From: Sipunculus nudus
Lineage: Eukaryota > Annelida > Sipuncula > Golfingiida > Sipunculidae
Assembly: GCA_026874595.1 (NCBI GenBank)
Contig: CM049317.1
Location: forward strand, 78,323,415-78,387,414
Length of the DNA: 64,000 nt
Reading direction: 5' to 3'
Shown here: piece by piece, positions 1 to 11,625 of the stretch
Position numbering within the stretch: position 1 is the first letter of the stretch
Layout: each line of letters begins with the position of its first letter
Translations under genes and position numbers: made by a program
The notes under the pieces: model-generated
The model's input: the letters and a program-made list of their open reading frames with translations, nothing else
What the model was told of the DNA's origin: nothing
The model's database searches: none

Positions 1-666
1 ACAGACTCAGAAAGTCGGAAAATACGTTTATTTCGCAGGTCACACAACTGAGTCTCCAACAAAGAGACGTTTAGATTCTGTACCAAACAATAACAATATT
101 AAATAACAGTGCACAAATGGTATACATGCATAATAGAAATAATAATGTTATACTTGGGTTACATGATTTTCTATTAAACAATCTTTCAAAGAGTCTTTGT
201 GTTTAGAATGTAATTAAGTCCACGACGCAATATGTTCATTGTTCTTTCATCAGTACTCGTACATGAGTTAGCCTTAAGGGTTCAGGTTTGAAACCATAAT
301 TAAACTTAAACAGAGACTAGATATTACAGTGCATAGCAATAGACTTATAATAATTTAATGGATATAACAATTTATTAAACTCACCCTGTATTAGGAATCT
401 TTCCTTAGGTAATAGTAACTGTATCGAGCACATACAAGATCGTCACTTGAATGTAAAACAAAGTAGCCAAGGTCAACATGTCACATGACCCAAACCGGCC
501 TATGGGATCTAACCCGAACGTTGTTTAGGTTTAAACACAAGAACACCCTGTAGGTGGCAGTACCTTAGACCTTTATTAGTGTAATAAAGAATACCCAGAT
601 GACAGTTCTGCAGTTAGGAAATTATATGAATATCATTACAACGGTAAAACACACACACACACACTT

Positions 667-668
<2 letters not shown>
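1..668. other. Non-genic, nothing recognised
   Basis: AT-rich sequence without a convincing exon, RNA gene or repeat, apart from a short (CA)n run leading into the TA tract at its right edge. Confidence 0.4.

Positions 669-722
<54 letters not shown>
669..722. repeat. (TA)n microsatellite
   Basis: An uninterrupted TA tract of about 54 bp that follows a short (CA)n run. Its right end runs straight into a Gypsy LTR terminus (TTACGGAACC...). Any reading frame crossing it is low complexity (Tyr-Ile repeats) and is not a gene. Confidence 0.95.
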
Positions 723-727
<5 letters not shown>

Positions 728-765
728 CGGAACCTAATATCATCAGATCACGTTGTGTATCTAGG
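720..765 (-). mobile_element. Gypsy LTR 3'-end fragment
   Basis: About 45 bp match, in reverse orientation, the 3' end of the LTRs at 40601 and 23999. The shared parts are TTACGGAACCTAATATCA and then AGATCACGT. Only the tail survives and it abuts a (TA)n tract directly. Confidence 0.65.
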
Positions 766-898
766 GTTCAACCAATGCGTATTAAACCGAGCCTGCACCA
801 TCCGTGGCACACAAACAAAATGCCAACAACACATGGAACATCCGTGTGCACAATAAAACAATCATCTGTAAGACCGCTGCACACAATAAAAAGGGGCA

Positions 899-899
<1 letters not shown>

Positions 900-982
<83 letters not shown>
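900..982. repeat. (TA)n microsatellite
   Basis: A perfect TA tract of about 83 bp, separated from the tract at 669-722 by about 180 bp. No LTR terminus is visible at either end of this one. Confidence 0.95.
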
Positions 983-984
<2 letters not shown>

Positions 985-1980
985 GTGAATGTATATGTAT
1001 TAGGTATCCACTCAGGATGAAGACCAATCTTACATATGGATAATAGTCTTCAGTGTAAAATTTCTTATATTACTATTACTCGTCCAATACCATCTTTAAC
1101 CACAATTCTTTAGTATATATCAAACTATAACAAGTAAAATAGTGCTTAAACTATATCATGGCTCTCGTAAAGTGATGCTACTACGTAAGATTCAATGCAA
1201 TCATTGTTTTACTAACCATTATATATATTATTCATGTAATTAAGAATAATTATATAATGAAACCTGCAGCTTGAGGCGTTTTAGATATTGATGTAACCTG
1301 CTCGCTAAAGTACTTATATTAGATATATTGTAGGCCTACTGAAAGGTCATTGCCCGGAATTTCTACTAAATGTTTCCCTTCACCAGGAGGGTCAAGCTTT
1401 TTTGGACAGTCATCTTCTTCATTGCCATGCACAGTATAAACATATATACTACATATCCATCATAATGAGGATGTAGTGAAGACAATTTTAAAGTTTTATC
1501 ATATGCTGTGTGGAAGGGTTCCTGTGTGGCATTCTAAAACTACCTGAAGCCTTAAGTAAAATGAAGATTAATTCACACACTAATTGATATTATAGAATCC
1601 TTTAGTGGGCGAGACGTTGTCAAATTTTGCTTCTCTGTGTTATTCATAGTTTTACTTGCTTCAAGTTCGTATTAGATGTACCTTGCCTTTTGACTTTTAT
1701 TGGTCTATTTATTCTAGGATACACTTGCTTCATATCAATTTGTGCCTCCGTCCAAAAATTTAACTACATTTACTACGATACGTCCACATTCTGACCTCTA
1801 TGATACATCAATATCAATCTGTGCCTCAGTAAAAACACTTTCACTTCTACGATACCTCCACCTGCAAGACAAATACATGATACACCACCTCTAAATCTCC
1901 GTTCAACGATACGTCCATCAGTTCTGACATAAACTGGTTATAACACACAGGACAGAAAAAGAGTCAGTATGTTTCATATT
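983..1980. other. Non-genic, nothing recognised
   Basis: AT-rich sequence. A loosely repeated phrase (ACGATAC-TCCA-type) recurs between about 1770 and 1920. I see no gene. Confidence 0.4.
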
Positions 1981-1984
1981 CTTT

Positions 1985-1990
1985 TTTATT
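1985..1990 (-). promoter_or_regulatory. Candidate poly(A) signal for the GPCR gene
   Basis: TTTATT on the plus strand is AATAAA on the minus strand, about 430 bp beyond the GPCR stop codon. Such hexamers are common in AT-rich DNA, so the assignment rests on position alone. Confidence 0.3.
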
Positions 1991-2057
1991 TGTAAAAATT
2001 GTTAAAAAATCAGAGGGCACTTTTAACAAGATAAAGTTTATAAACAGAAATTTTAAG

Positions 2058-2201
2058 TTATTCCCACCCCAGCATGTTACCTATTGAGATAGATGATCAA
2101 CTCGACTATTTCCACCCCAGCATATTACCTATTGTGATAGATGATCAACTCGACTATTCCCACCCCAGCATATTACCTATTGTGATAGATGATCAACTCG
2201 A
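2058..2201. repeat. 48-bp tandem repeat, three copies
   Basis: Three nearly identical units contain the phrase CCCCAGCATATTACCTATTG followed by GATAGATGATCAACTCGACT. They lie in the presumed 3' flank or 3' UTR of the GPCR gene. Confidence 0.85.
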
Positions 2202-2422
2202 CCACATCATGTTATCCAAAACATGGTTGTCCTGAGCGGTTTATACCCTATATTTTGGACGTTTGCAGTAATCAACGTAATACAAGTTAATCAAGCGGCG
2301 ATTAGGTGATTTTCACAGATATATATGTTACATCGTGATTCATGCGGTCACTACGAAGGTCAGTGCATGGTGTCATAGCACTTTTGGGAGTTGGATTACA
2401 AGTATACCGACATATTCATCGG

Positions 2423-3463
2423 TTACACACTTGATTCCTGGTTATGCAGACGTTTTTTAGTTTTATGGTCTTGGTCACGCCGGAGGCAGTAAGACAGCGA
2501 CTTCCTGTATCCTGCCCTGAACTCTTTATTCATCACTCCGTAAATAATCCAGTTAACACTGGAAGAGGACCACAATAAGATGTTAACGCAGACGTAAACC
2601 CAGTCAGAAATATAATAAGCCATTCCAACATCAAACACTACCGGCCACGGCAAATACGTTAATGTGAACGTAGTAAATATAACTACCATCGTTTTCACTA
2701 GTTTTGCCTGTCTCTTGTCATGGCGTAATGCGCGTGCGCGTTCACCTCGTGTCACTGATGCATGTAGTGCCATCTGGTTTCCACTTTTCTCGACAGCTTT
2801 CAAGATCCTTATATAAAAGAATATTATCATGATACCAGAGACACCGAATATTATCAAACCAGGGAGACCAGAGCTATGCTGTACGTTCGAACAAAACAGA
2901 GCTTTCGCGTGGAAATACACATCAAGCCCCAGCCTCACCTGACGTAAATAGAAATATTTACAGCTCGGCAAGAAGGTGAGAAGAAATATTATGATATGCA
3001 ATGATACTATGGACACGACCATGGCCTTAACAGTCAGTAGGCAGGCATACCGCCGATAATGGACAATGTATATATACCTGTAAAACGTTATTATGGCGAT
3101 TTGCAAGGGAGCTATTGTCAGCGTGTATCTCATAAACCAGGAAGTGAACAAGCACAGCTCTCCACCATATATCCACTTCCTCCGGATATAAGTATGCACA
3201 AGTATTGTGAGACCCAACAATGTAACCAGGTCGTTCACTGCAAGACTCCCAATGGGTATGTTCATCTTCTGTTGTAGCTTTTTATGAACACATAGCCCCA
3301 ATAAAAGTAAAATATTTCCAAATATTCCTACAGAGATTACCACTGCTCCTGCCACAGCACCGACTACAGCGACATCTGACGGTATGGTGTAGTTTAAAAA
3401 ACACCTCTCCACGCATCTGGCCAGTTGTGTAACATTCCCGCTGTAAGAAGATGTTGCGTTCAT
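2423..3463 (-). CDS. Rhodopsin-family (class A) GPCR
   Basis: Single coding exon of 346 aa with seven hydrophobic segments. In this numbering: three N-glycosylation sequons in the N-terminus (N2, N10, N24); Gly-Asn of TM1 at 49-50; LAVND in TM2 at 74-78; the ECL1 cysteine at 104, with a partner cysteine in ECL2; YRY in place of D/ERY at 128-130; a Lys/Arg-rich third loop; LPWP in TM6; and NWIIY in place of NPxxY at 304-308, followed by a basic, Cys-containing tail. I start at 3463 because TTTTATTCTCCAG, a good splice acceptor, lies just upstream. The open frame continues 18 codons further to 3517, but that stretch would be intron. The NWIIY and FRxxY ending recalls the melatonin/moody/Tre1-like groups. 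The ligand cannot be read from sequence, and the receptor is best treated as an orphan. Confidence 0.85.
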   Translation of the reverse strand: MNATSSYSGNVTQLARCVERCFLNYTIPSDVAVVGAVAGAVVISVGIFGNILLLLGLCVHKKLQQKMNIPIGSLAVNDLVTLLGLTILVHTYIRRKWIYGGELCLFTSWFMRYTLTIAPLQIAIITFYRYIYIVHYRRYACLLTVKAMVVSIVSLHIIIFLLTFLPSCKYFYLRQVRLGLDVYFHAKALFCSNVQHSSGLPGLIIFGVSGIMIIFFYIRILKAVEKSGNQMALHASVTRGERARALRHDKRQAKLVKTMVVIFTTFTLTYLPWPVVFDVGMAYYISDWVYVCVNILLWSSSSVNWIIYGVMNKEFRAGYRKSLSYCLRRDQDHKTKKRLHNQESSV

Positions 3464-3482
3464 TCTATGTCCTCTGGAGAAT
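3464..3482 (-). promoter_or_regulatory. Splice acceptor before the GPCR start
   Basis: On the minus strand a pyrimidine-rich TTTTTATTCTCCAG is followed by AGGACATAGA and then the ATG. This implies a non-coding 5' exon further upstream (higher coordinates), which I could not locate. Confidence 0.5.
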
Positions 3483-3649
3483 AAAAATACAACAAAAACT
3501 TTCAAGAACAATGACACAAGTTATTGACAGGGTGATGTTTAAGCTTCCTTATTTTGAAAACCACTGGGTGGTCAGTGTGTATATATGTGAATACCAGAGA
3601 GTCAGTCAGATGGAGAGCAAAATGCAGACTACTTAAGAGCACTTGATTT

Positions 3650-4772
3650 AACAGACACGCACATTTTCATAGCAGACCTGGGTCATATGTTAAAAACCAT
3701 GGATTATGTCACTCAGCTGATCCACGAAATTAAGGGAAATCTCAATATATTTGATGGTGATCAGACGTAACAAAACCAAAAATTGGTAAGTGCCTGGACA
3801 CTGCTTGATATAATGGGCCCGAAGAAGTTCCAAGCAGCCATATTTGACTCTCTTCTCTTCTTTGATGGGTCAGAAACTAGAGCTCAAACAACGGCCAAAG
3901 CTTAGAGCCAGCAGATCATGTTAATGTTGACTTTTAAAGTGTCCTTTACACATGTTCATGCGTTTCAAAATATATCACCTTTTACATCAAACCATGTAGA
4001 CAATTTTTCCATTGCTCTTGATTGTCTGTTGTGTGTTAGTTTTTTACATGAAACATGAAACATTTCAAGTTATTGCGACAACCGAACCCTTCATGAGATG
4101 CAACTGAGTGTGGTGACTGTACCTCATTTTCCCCATATTGTTGCGGCAATATCATTATAGCATGATCGCTTCTAGGACATTAAAAATTGCATCAAGTTCA
4201 TTCATATTCAAATTTATTATATGTCTCCATGTGATACATTAAGAGTAAGACAACTGCTTTAGAATAACCACGTTACTTTGCATGAAACCCGTAAATCGGT
4301 ATGTAATATTCTACTGTTATTAGAATATCTAATATTCTTCTTATTACATTGATTCACGTTAATGCAATTATGATTTTCAATAAGAAAATAATAGCCTATA
4401 AACCGATGAAAAGTCCCTCAAGAAAAATAAATGGGCAATGTTTAATTACCAGGGCGTTTGCCACTTTTAAATTTTAGGAAATGAGCAAAGGACGCCTCCA
4501 GTAAAAAATGAGTCAAGGATGCCTCCAGGAAAAATGACAAATGACAAAATTCCCTAGGGTGGAGTGGTGTTCTCATTCTTGCCTATATATGGCCTATTGC
4601 ACCTGAAAGGAATATCAACATAACTGCCATGAACTTCTGACAGATACTAAAATCGATGGTGCACATCTTGTCACAGGAACAAAAACATAAAATCACAGGA
4701 ATTGTTCTGAACGTCAATGTAGTACTTTATATAAAGGAATTAAAAAAATGGCGACCCGGGATCCATAATCCA
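3650..4772. other. Non-genic, nothing recognised
   Basis: AT-rich flank of the GPCR gene. It contains a short imperfect duplication (GGACGCCTCCAGTAAAAAATG and GGATGCCTCCAGGAAAAATG, about 4490-4540). I see no exon. Confidence 0.4.
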
Positions 4773-4775
4773 TAA

Positions 4776-5286
4776 AGGTGCCTTTACACAGAATAGCGAC
4801 CTTTGTGCCTCCCGTGTGCGACTACGAAATTTACGAGGTCGTCGTAGGAGGCTCGAAGAAGGCAGAATGGTTGCCTTGGTCGTTCAAAGGTGGTACACAG
4901 GAGTTTCAGACATCACCATGGACGCCACGGTCGCCGTGAGTTTTTGAACATGTTCAAAACAATCGCACAAAGGTCGCCGAGGATGTGGGTTGCTCAAAGG
5001 TGGCTCAAAGGAGGCAGAAGGGAGGCAGAAGCATTGTCATGCTTGTAGAATGAAGGCAGAGTGGTCGCGCTGGTGGCACAGGGGAAGTAGAGGGAAGGCA
5101 GGCATGAAAATGCCCTAGTGCTGCATTTTGGGAGGTTCAAGGGAGGCACAAGTATCGCTGAAACGGTTATGGAGCAGTTACACAGAAACAGGATTTTTTT
5201 GGGTTTAGGCGACCATTGAGCGTCCTGGTCATTTTTTTGGTCGCTCAAAGGTGGCACAAAGGTGGCAGCCCTGTGTAAAGGGGCCT
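4776..5286. mobile_element. MITE with TAA target duplication (PIF/Harbinger-like)
   Basis: The ends are inverted repeats: the left begins AGGTGCCTTTACACAG and the reverse complement of the right begins AGGCCCCTTTACACAG. The similarity continues inward through CACCTTTGTGCC and GCGACC blocks. TAA flanks both ends (4773-4775 and 5287-5289), the 3-bp TWA-type duplication typical of PIF/Harbinger. It is 511 bp long with no coding capacity, so it is non-autonomous. The interior carries several copies of an AAAGGTGGCACA-like motif. Family assignment rests on TSD and termini only. Confidence 0.7.
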
Positions 5287-5289
5287 TAA

Positions 5290-7105
5290 GTCAGGAGACT
5301 GAAATTCTATTGTTCGCATTCTCTCAAAGAAATCAGGGCATTTACCCTAAAGGAATAAAATTCTAAGATGGTTTCCTGAAAGCCATATAGAATTTCTGAC
5401 CTGTCTTCAATTTGCAAACATACACTCCCTTGTGTGGAGAGTAAACTTGAAAAAAAAAATGCGGCACTGCTCGAATGGTTCTTGAAATAATTAATGCGAG
5501 CTTTGAGTGATTTTTGCAGGTGGCTGTCCGGTAGCCATAATGGATTTCTCAGGTATTAAATTAAACATATCCTCTCGTAGGAACAAAAAATCAAAAAAAA
5601 AAATATTTTGAAGATTCTTGAGAAAATCTTTATGAAAGGATTTGACGACTGCATAAGTGGTCACGCTGGGTTTATGACTGGTCTGATATTTAATAATGCA
5701 CACCCCTTCATAAAGAACAAAAGCTGGTCCAAATATTATAGAAATACAACAGAGCAGACGGGAAATCGCTATTATCCACTAACCGTTAATAAAAAGTTTT
5801 CCTACGTGACAAGGTTAACACTACTGATTCATCCATAAAGGGTGCACCACCACCTGAATGCATCAGACCAAAACAGGAGATACATCTTGACATTTACAAC
5901 GATAATCCAAGAGATGCAGGAGGAATTGTGGGATGGTTGCCTCGTGGCCATATTATTTATATTTTTACACACCTGAGATTCCATAGCACACGCCCTGCTC
6001 TAGTTGATGTCACTTATGGTTCGTTTATGTATGTAAAGCACTTCAAAAGGCACAAACAGTATGACGAGGTTCGTACCTCTGAGAATATGTAAAATCAATA
6101 TGTTTTGAATTATCATATTGGTATCATGTAGAAGCGATAGCGGAGGTAAACTCTGCATAAACCAGGACATGGCAATCGACATGCAATCAATGTATTTTAC
6201 GGAAACGGAAATGAAGGTGGCGCCAACTGTCTGGTCTACGAGAAAGTTATCTAAGGTGGATGGACATGTCAACTTTTAGACCGATCGATCGAATAACTAA
6301 AATATAAGTGATATTCCCTCAATGCAAACACAAGGACCGAAAAAAAAACGGTTGCAGATCGCGCCACTAGTCTTGAGTACAAGATGAAAGTATCCCAGAT
6401 CTACGGACAGGTACAGTTTTAGGAAAACATATTCAACTACTCCTAAGATATGTGCTATTATCACTAAAAAATACGCACAGACAGATACTTAAAAAATATA
6501 CACCGGTAGCACCACCAATCTTTGTTAGGCAGGAGCTCGCATGTGACACAATAATTATGCCGAGTTTCAGGAAAATCGGTCCAAGGGTCTCGGCGGCGGC
6601 GGAACCCGCGAAAATTTTAGCAAGTACAATTAAAATAGATCATTGCCGATGGTATCACAGTAGTATCAAGTATATCAAATAGTCATTTATAATATTAATT
6701 ATCCGATTAATAACTGGCTTGTAAATCTAAAGTTGTGTAAACAAAGATCTGCATGGGTGTCAACAGAATTTATAATCTAAAAAGTATGTCAGACTGAAGG
6801 ATTGCGAGTCTTAAGATTACAGGTTGGTAAAACAAAGGGAGTATTACGATGAACACACTTTATTTATTATTAACGTTTGACGAGTTATTGTCATAAGCGA
6901 AGTCACATGATGCTTTTAATATGCCTGTATGAGGGAGAGACATGCAGTACTTGATATTATAACAGCATTGATTGGTGATATTGCCTGGCCTGCTATTAGT
7001 TTGGTGTATATTTCGCGGAGGTTATGATTCTCTATTACATTGCCTTAAAGCAGCAGGGTCAGCTCATTTAATCAATATGAGGCTACACAAATAACACAAT
7101 CAAAG
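5290..7105. other. Non-genic, nothing firmly recognised
   Basis: No exon is supported. The segment near 6500-6640 (GTTTCAGGAAAATCGGTCC and a CGGCGGCGGCGG run) stands out for its higher GC and looks like a piece of an interspersed repeat, unclassified. Confidence 0.35.
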
Positions 7106-7106
7106 A

Positions 7107-7109
<3 letters not shown>

Positions 7110-7149
<40 letters not shown>
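7110..7149. repeat. (GA)n microsatellite
   Basis: GA dinucleotide tract of about 40 bp. Confidence 0.9.
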
Positions 7150-7154
<5 letters not shown>

Positions 7155-8140
7155 AGATAAGTTGTTCCCCAGTAACAAATCCAACACCGAAGTAACAATA
7201 CCGCTTTTCAACTTGTGTATATCATGGCTGATGTAAACTTAATTAACGACACTCAGATACACCGGTCATACGACAGAACAGATAATGCCTTACTTGTTTG
7301 TAGATCCTTGTGCTCTCGTCAATGTAAATTTGTTTCCTCCAGGGTTCAGTATATACAATATGATAAAATCACATGTACGTCACTCGACCAAATAACCACA
7401 CAAATTGGTATGATTAAAATCACAAGTCATGTGTGAGTGTGACGATAAAATCATATATCCTGGTTTAGCAAGTACTTGTTTCTTTCAAGAAAGTATTGGG
7501 AAGGTTCCTCGGAGTTATGACCCAGCAATGGGGGTTATAACACACCCAGGACCTGCAGGTGCGGTAGACAACGGGTCTGTGTTACACCAGAATATAAAAT
7601 AAAATGACAGGAAGCACCCTATCAAATAGTCCCAAACAAAAATGGAATTGTGCAGATTTAAATACTAAAATTAAGAATTAGATAAGTCAGCATTAAAAAA
7701 TGGAGACGGTACCTCCAAAAAAATAGAAAAAAAAAAACAAAAGTAACACTTTTGTCAGGCTATGCTGAGTAGCGGCATTTTCTTCTCTACCATGAGAGAG
7801 TGTATATAGAGGTGTCAGAGCAGGCCAAAATTGAAGGCCTACTGGGTGGTGTATGCACGGCCACATTCTGATATTAGAATCCTCAGTCTTGACCGGGCAA
7901 CTACAGCCCCTCTTATGGCCACTCGGATAGAGCCGAGTGTTTTATCCCTCGACTGTCCAGGCTGTTGCAAAGTAGTGATACCCTTATTATACCAGACATG
8001 AACATGTGTTATTTATTTATTTATTTTTGCAAAGTGCAATAATGTGATTTTGTTGTTGCAAATAGGTTTTAATTCAGGCAAATTGTTAGAACTTTCAGAA
8101 CCACGAAACATCCGTGACTGGTTTACAAAGTATTAAATTA
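7150..8140. other. Non-genic, nothing recognised
   Basis: No gene is supported. The interval 7780-8000 is less AT-rich than its surroundings and may be a dispersed repeat, but I cannot define its ends. Confidence 0.3.
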
Positions 8141-8143
8141 ATT

Positions 8144-8405
8144 GAAGACCCTGAGATCCTCTCGCCGCATTGGCTGAAGACCCTGTGATCCCCGCGCCGC
8201 ATTGGCTGAAGACCCTGTGATCCCCTCGCCGCATTGGCTGAAGACCCTGTGATCCCCGCGCCGCATTGGCTGAAGACCCTGTGATTCCCGCGCCGCATTG
8301 GCTAAAGACCCTTTGTTCTCCGCTCCGGATTGGCTGAAGACCCTGTGATTCCCGCTCCGCATTCGCTGAAGACCATGTGATCCCCGCGCCACATAGGCTG
8401 AAGAC
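8144..8405. repeat. 32-bp minisatellite, about 8 copies
   Basis: The unit is GAAGACCCTGTGATCCCCGC followed by GCCGCATTGGCT. The period is not a multiple of three, so the long minus-strand reading frames across it change frame from unit to unit. They are by-products of the repeat, not genes. Confidence 0.9.
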
Positions 8406-9290
8406 AAGAGGTGCAATGTGGTCGGCTGAGGGTTTACCTCACGAATCGTTGAACAGACCCAGTAGGAATGCCATACAATTCCATACATTAAGTGGAGAAT
8501 CTTTGCAAAATGAACCTCCCCTGCAAAAGTAGCTGACTTTCGAGGATAGACTCTCATTTTCATTAAAACAATCCTTCCTGTCATACATCGCAGTGTTTTA
8601 TCCACGCCATAGTCCTATTGACTGATACAAACGGATGATACCAAGAGCCCGAGTGTAGAAGAAGCAATATCTCATTTTATTTACAGTAAGTGTCCATGAT
8701 TTCGTTCATACTTATCATTTGGCAGCAATGTTGGTCCCTTAGGTCACTTGGTGTTTTCATGCCACACAAGAAATATGTGCACAAACGTACTTGAACAGTT
8801 CTGTCCGACCAGCCGTGAGGTAGGATCTGACCGTACCATGTTGTACCACTTGTATGGTAAGTGTCAAGTAGCCCTGAACATGATATGTGGACGAAACTGT
8901 CCATTAATGACAGTGAGTGGCGTTGCTGTGCTTAATAAATTCCACAGTATGAAGCTCCAATTTTCGTCGTAATGTCCATGATTCCGTTCAAAATCGGAAC
9001 ACCAGTATCCGTAATTCTTTGGGTTAGTGCGATATTTCGATATAGCGTGCAAGAGGAACGAAACCAATTACTTATGGCGCTGACAAGAAGCAATGTGATT
9101 TACCTTGTCTCTGAATAGAATCGATATGAGTATCGGTATAATACCTTAGCAAATTATTGCCTAATTCAACAAGCAAAGCAGAAGTTTAGATTGTTCTCAA
9201 TATGCAAAATCAAATTATTAACACTGGCTAAATCAAAACAATACGCAATTTTAACATGTCCCTCTGTATTATTAGCGTAACCATGGTAAC
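8406..9290. other. Non-genic, nothing recognised
   Basis: Short frames on both strands, none with a recognisable domain or convincing splice signals. A phrase of the type ATGTCCATGATT(T/C)CGTTCA occurs at about 8692 and 8970, suggesting a short duplicated segment. Confidence 0.35.
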
Positions 9291-9296
9291 GTGACT

Positions 9297-10362
9297 CACA
9301 TCCTTGGTTATCCAGATAAAGGTTATAGGCGTGACTACGTGCTTGGTTATCAAGATAAAGGATATATTCGTGACTACGTGCTCGGTTATCCAGATAAAGG
9401 TATTAGACGTGACTACGTGCTTGGTTATCCTGATAAAGGTTAAAGACGTGACTACGTGCTTGGTTATCCAGATAAAGGTTAAAGACGTGACTACGTGCTT
9501 GGTTATCCAGATAAAGGTTAAAGACGTGACAACGTGCTTGGTTATCCAGATAAAGGTTACAGATGTGACTACGTGCTTGGTTATCCAGATAAAGGTTATA
9601 GACGTGACTACGTGCTTGGTTATCCAGATAAAGGATATAGACGTGACTACATACATGGTTATCCAGATAAAGGATATAGATGTGACTACATGCTTGGTTA
9701 TCTAGATAAAGGTTATAGACGTGACTACGTGCTTCGTTATCCTGATAAAGGTTATAGGCGTGTCTACGTGCTTGGTTATCGTGATAAAGGTTATAGACGT
9801 GACTGCGTGCTTGGTTATCCTGATAAAGGTTATAGACGTGACTACGTGCTTGGTTATCCTGATAAAGAATATAGACGTGACTGCGTGCTTGGTTATCCTG
9901 ATAAGGGATATAGACGTGACTACGTGCTTGGTTATCCTGATAAAGGATATAGACGTGACTACGTGCTTGGTTATCCTGATAAAGGATATAGACGTGACTA
10001 CGTGCTTGGTTATCCTGATAAAGGATATAGACGTGACTACGTGATTGGTTATCCTGATAAAGGTTATAGACGTGACTACGTGCTTGGTTATCCTGATAAA
10101 GGATATAGACGTGACTACGTGCTTGGTTATCCTGATAAAGGATATAGACGTGACTACGTGCTTGGTTATCCTGATAAAGGATATAGACGTGACTACGTGC
10201 TTGGATATCCTGATTAAGGATATAGACGTGACTTCGTGCTTGGTTATCTAGATAAAGGTTATAGACGTGACTACGTGCTTGGTTATCCTGATAAAGGTTA
10301 AAGACGTGACTACGTGCTTCGTTATCCAGATAAAGGTTACAGACGTGACTACGTGCTTGGTT
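9297..10362. repeat. 39-bp VNTR, about 27 copies
   Basis: The unit is GGTTATCCTGATAAAGGATA then TAGACGTGACTACGTGCTT, with substitutions that make left-hand units differ from right-hand ones (CCAGATAAAGGTTA versus CCTGATAAAGGATA). Because 39 is 13 codons, several frames on both strands stay open, one reading YPDKGYRRDYVLG repeatedly. I see no promoter, signal peptide or splice context and treat these frames as repeat artefacts. The array ends where a Gypsy LTR begins. Confidence 0.92.
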
Positions 10363-10913
10363 TTAGATTCGGAAGAGAGGAATATTCCAGGGGACACGGA
10401 AGAGTGTGAGTCAGTTTTGGACCTATCCGATCATTGCAGTAGTGTCAGGGATTCTACGAACTCTTTGCAGGTCTAGTGCGGCCTGTCTCCAGTTTGCTTT
10501 CGGGATAATTACAAGAACTTCACTTTTGGATTACAACAGATTGAATTTGTGATTGAACTGAACTATTATTCTCTGAAAAGATTTATGTGAACTGTCCATC
10601 TGGATTATACATTTTAAAGGACGTGTTGTCGCTGTGACAGTGGTGCTAATCATATACTGTACACTTTATATATTATACTGTGTAATTGTACTGATTTGCT
10701 GTTGTGCTGTTGTTACACTGTGAAATTGTATTGATTTAGTGTATTGTAATGTTAGTGTTGTTTTAAGAATAAATTAAAATTATTTGTTAACGAAAAACCG
10801 CTGACTTCTTTATTTATTCAACTACACATTTCACGCTGCCTAATGTTACAGAATCTGATAACAAATTCAGCTCGTCACGACTACTTGATCTGTTTTTATT
10901 AGGTTCAGTGACA
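10362..10913 (+). mobile_element. Gypsy LTR, 5'-truncated
   Basis: This matches the LTR at 19800-20545 over the leader-like GGAAGAGAG...GACACGGAAGAGTGTGA segment and the conserved AATAAATTA poly(A)-signal region near 10770. It also shares the CATTTCACGCTGCCTAATGT block and the TTAGGTTCAGTGACA terminus. The LTR 5' part is missing and replaced by the 39-bp VNTR. The 3' terminus is flush with an ATATATAAATATATA tract. No internal region follows, so it is a truncated solo LTR. Confidence 0.8.
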
Positions 10914-10929
10914 ATATATAAATATATAT

Positions 10930-11620
10930 ATATATATAGTTCATAACATGTAATAACCTCTATGTTTGTGCTCTCATACGTCAAAATATGGGTTTAAATA
11001 CCAGTTTAAGCTGTTGATAACATAAAATATCATATCCCTATTTATGGTGCAAACTCTACGATATTACGAGGTAAACCAGACAATGTGTCTTGGCTATCCT
11101 ATGGTGGGTCCCAAGCCATTGACATGATATTTTCCCTCCTGCAACTTAAAATAATGACAGAAAACACAGGAAACCCGTGTTTGTATTTTTGTTGATATCC
11201 CAGGCCATTACACTCTCCTTAAGCGGATAGATAAGGTCCCATCCACTTGTAGGGCGATTAGACTCTCCAAAGGTGGATAGACAAAATTAAAAAAATAATT
11301 TTGAGCCCACATATCCAGAGTATTAGAACTATAGGGTTAGGGTTAATATTATTAAACATCCTTATATTGTATTGTTATAATTAAATACCATTTTACTCTG
11401 CTTTAACTGTGTAAAAAGTTTTACGATTCCCTGTATTAAACTGTCTGAATAAAAGACACGGCCATAAGGGTGTAATTAAAAGATAAAGTTTCATTATCAT
11501 CGACATGGAGATATCGAATATTTCGAGATTTATTTAGTGTTACTTACACATGTAATAATAAATAAATACTGCATATTTATGCCACAATTGCTCTCATACA
11601 CCATGAATCACTGTGATCTT
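10930..11620. other. Non-genic, nothing recognised
   Basis: AT-rich sequence with a near-duplicated short phrase (GGCCATTACACTCTCCTTAA / GGGCGATTAGACTCTCCAAA, about 11203-11270). No exon is supported. Confidence 0.4.
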
Positions 11621-11625
11621 GGATA

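Noticed and set aside
599-1027. Frames rich in Tyr-Ile repeats
   Set aside because: Translations of (TA)n microsatellites. The same applies near 19.7, 21.6, 21.9, 23.9 and 57.6 kb.
9297-10362. CRISPR-like array
   Set aside because: The repeats are contiguous with no unique spacers, and the DNA is clearly from an animal genome.
9304-10476. Long open frames of up to 227 aa with YPDKGYRRDYVLG repeats
   Set aside because: They are translations of a 39-bp tandem repeat whose length is a multiple of three. Several frames and both strands are open equally, with no gene signals.
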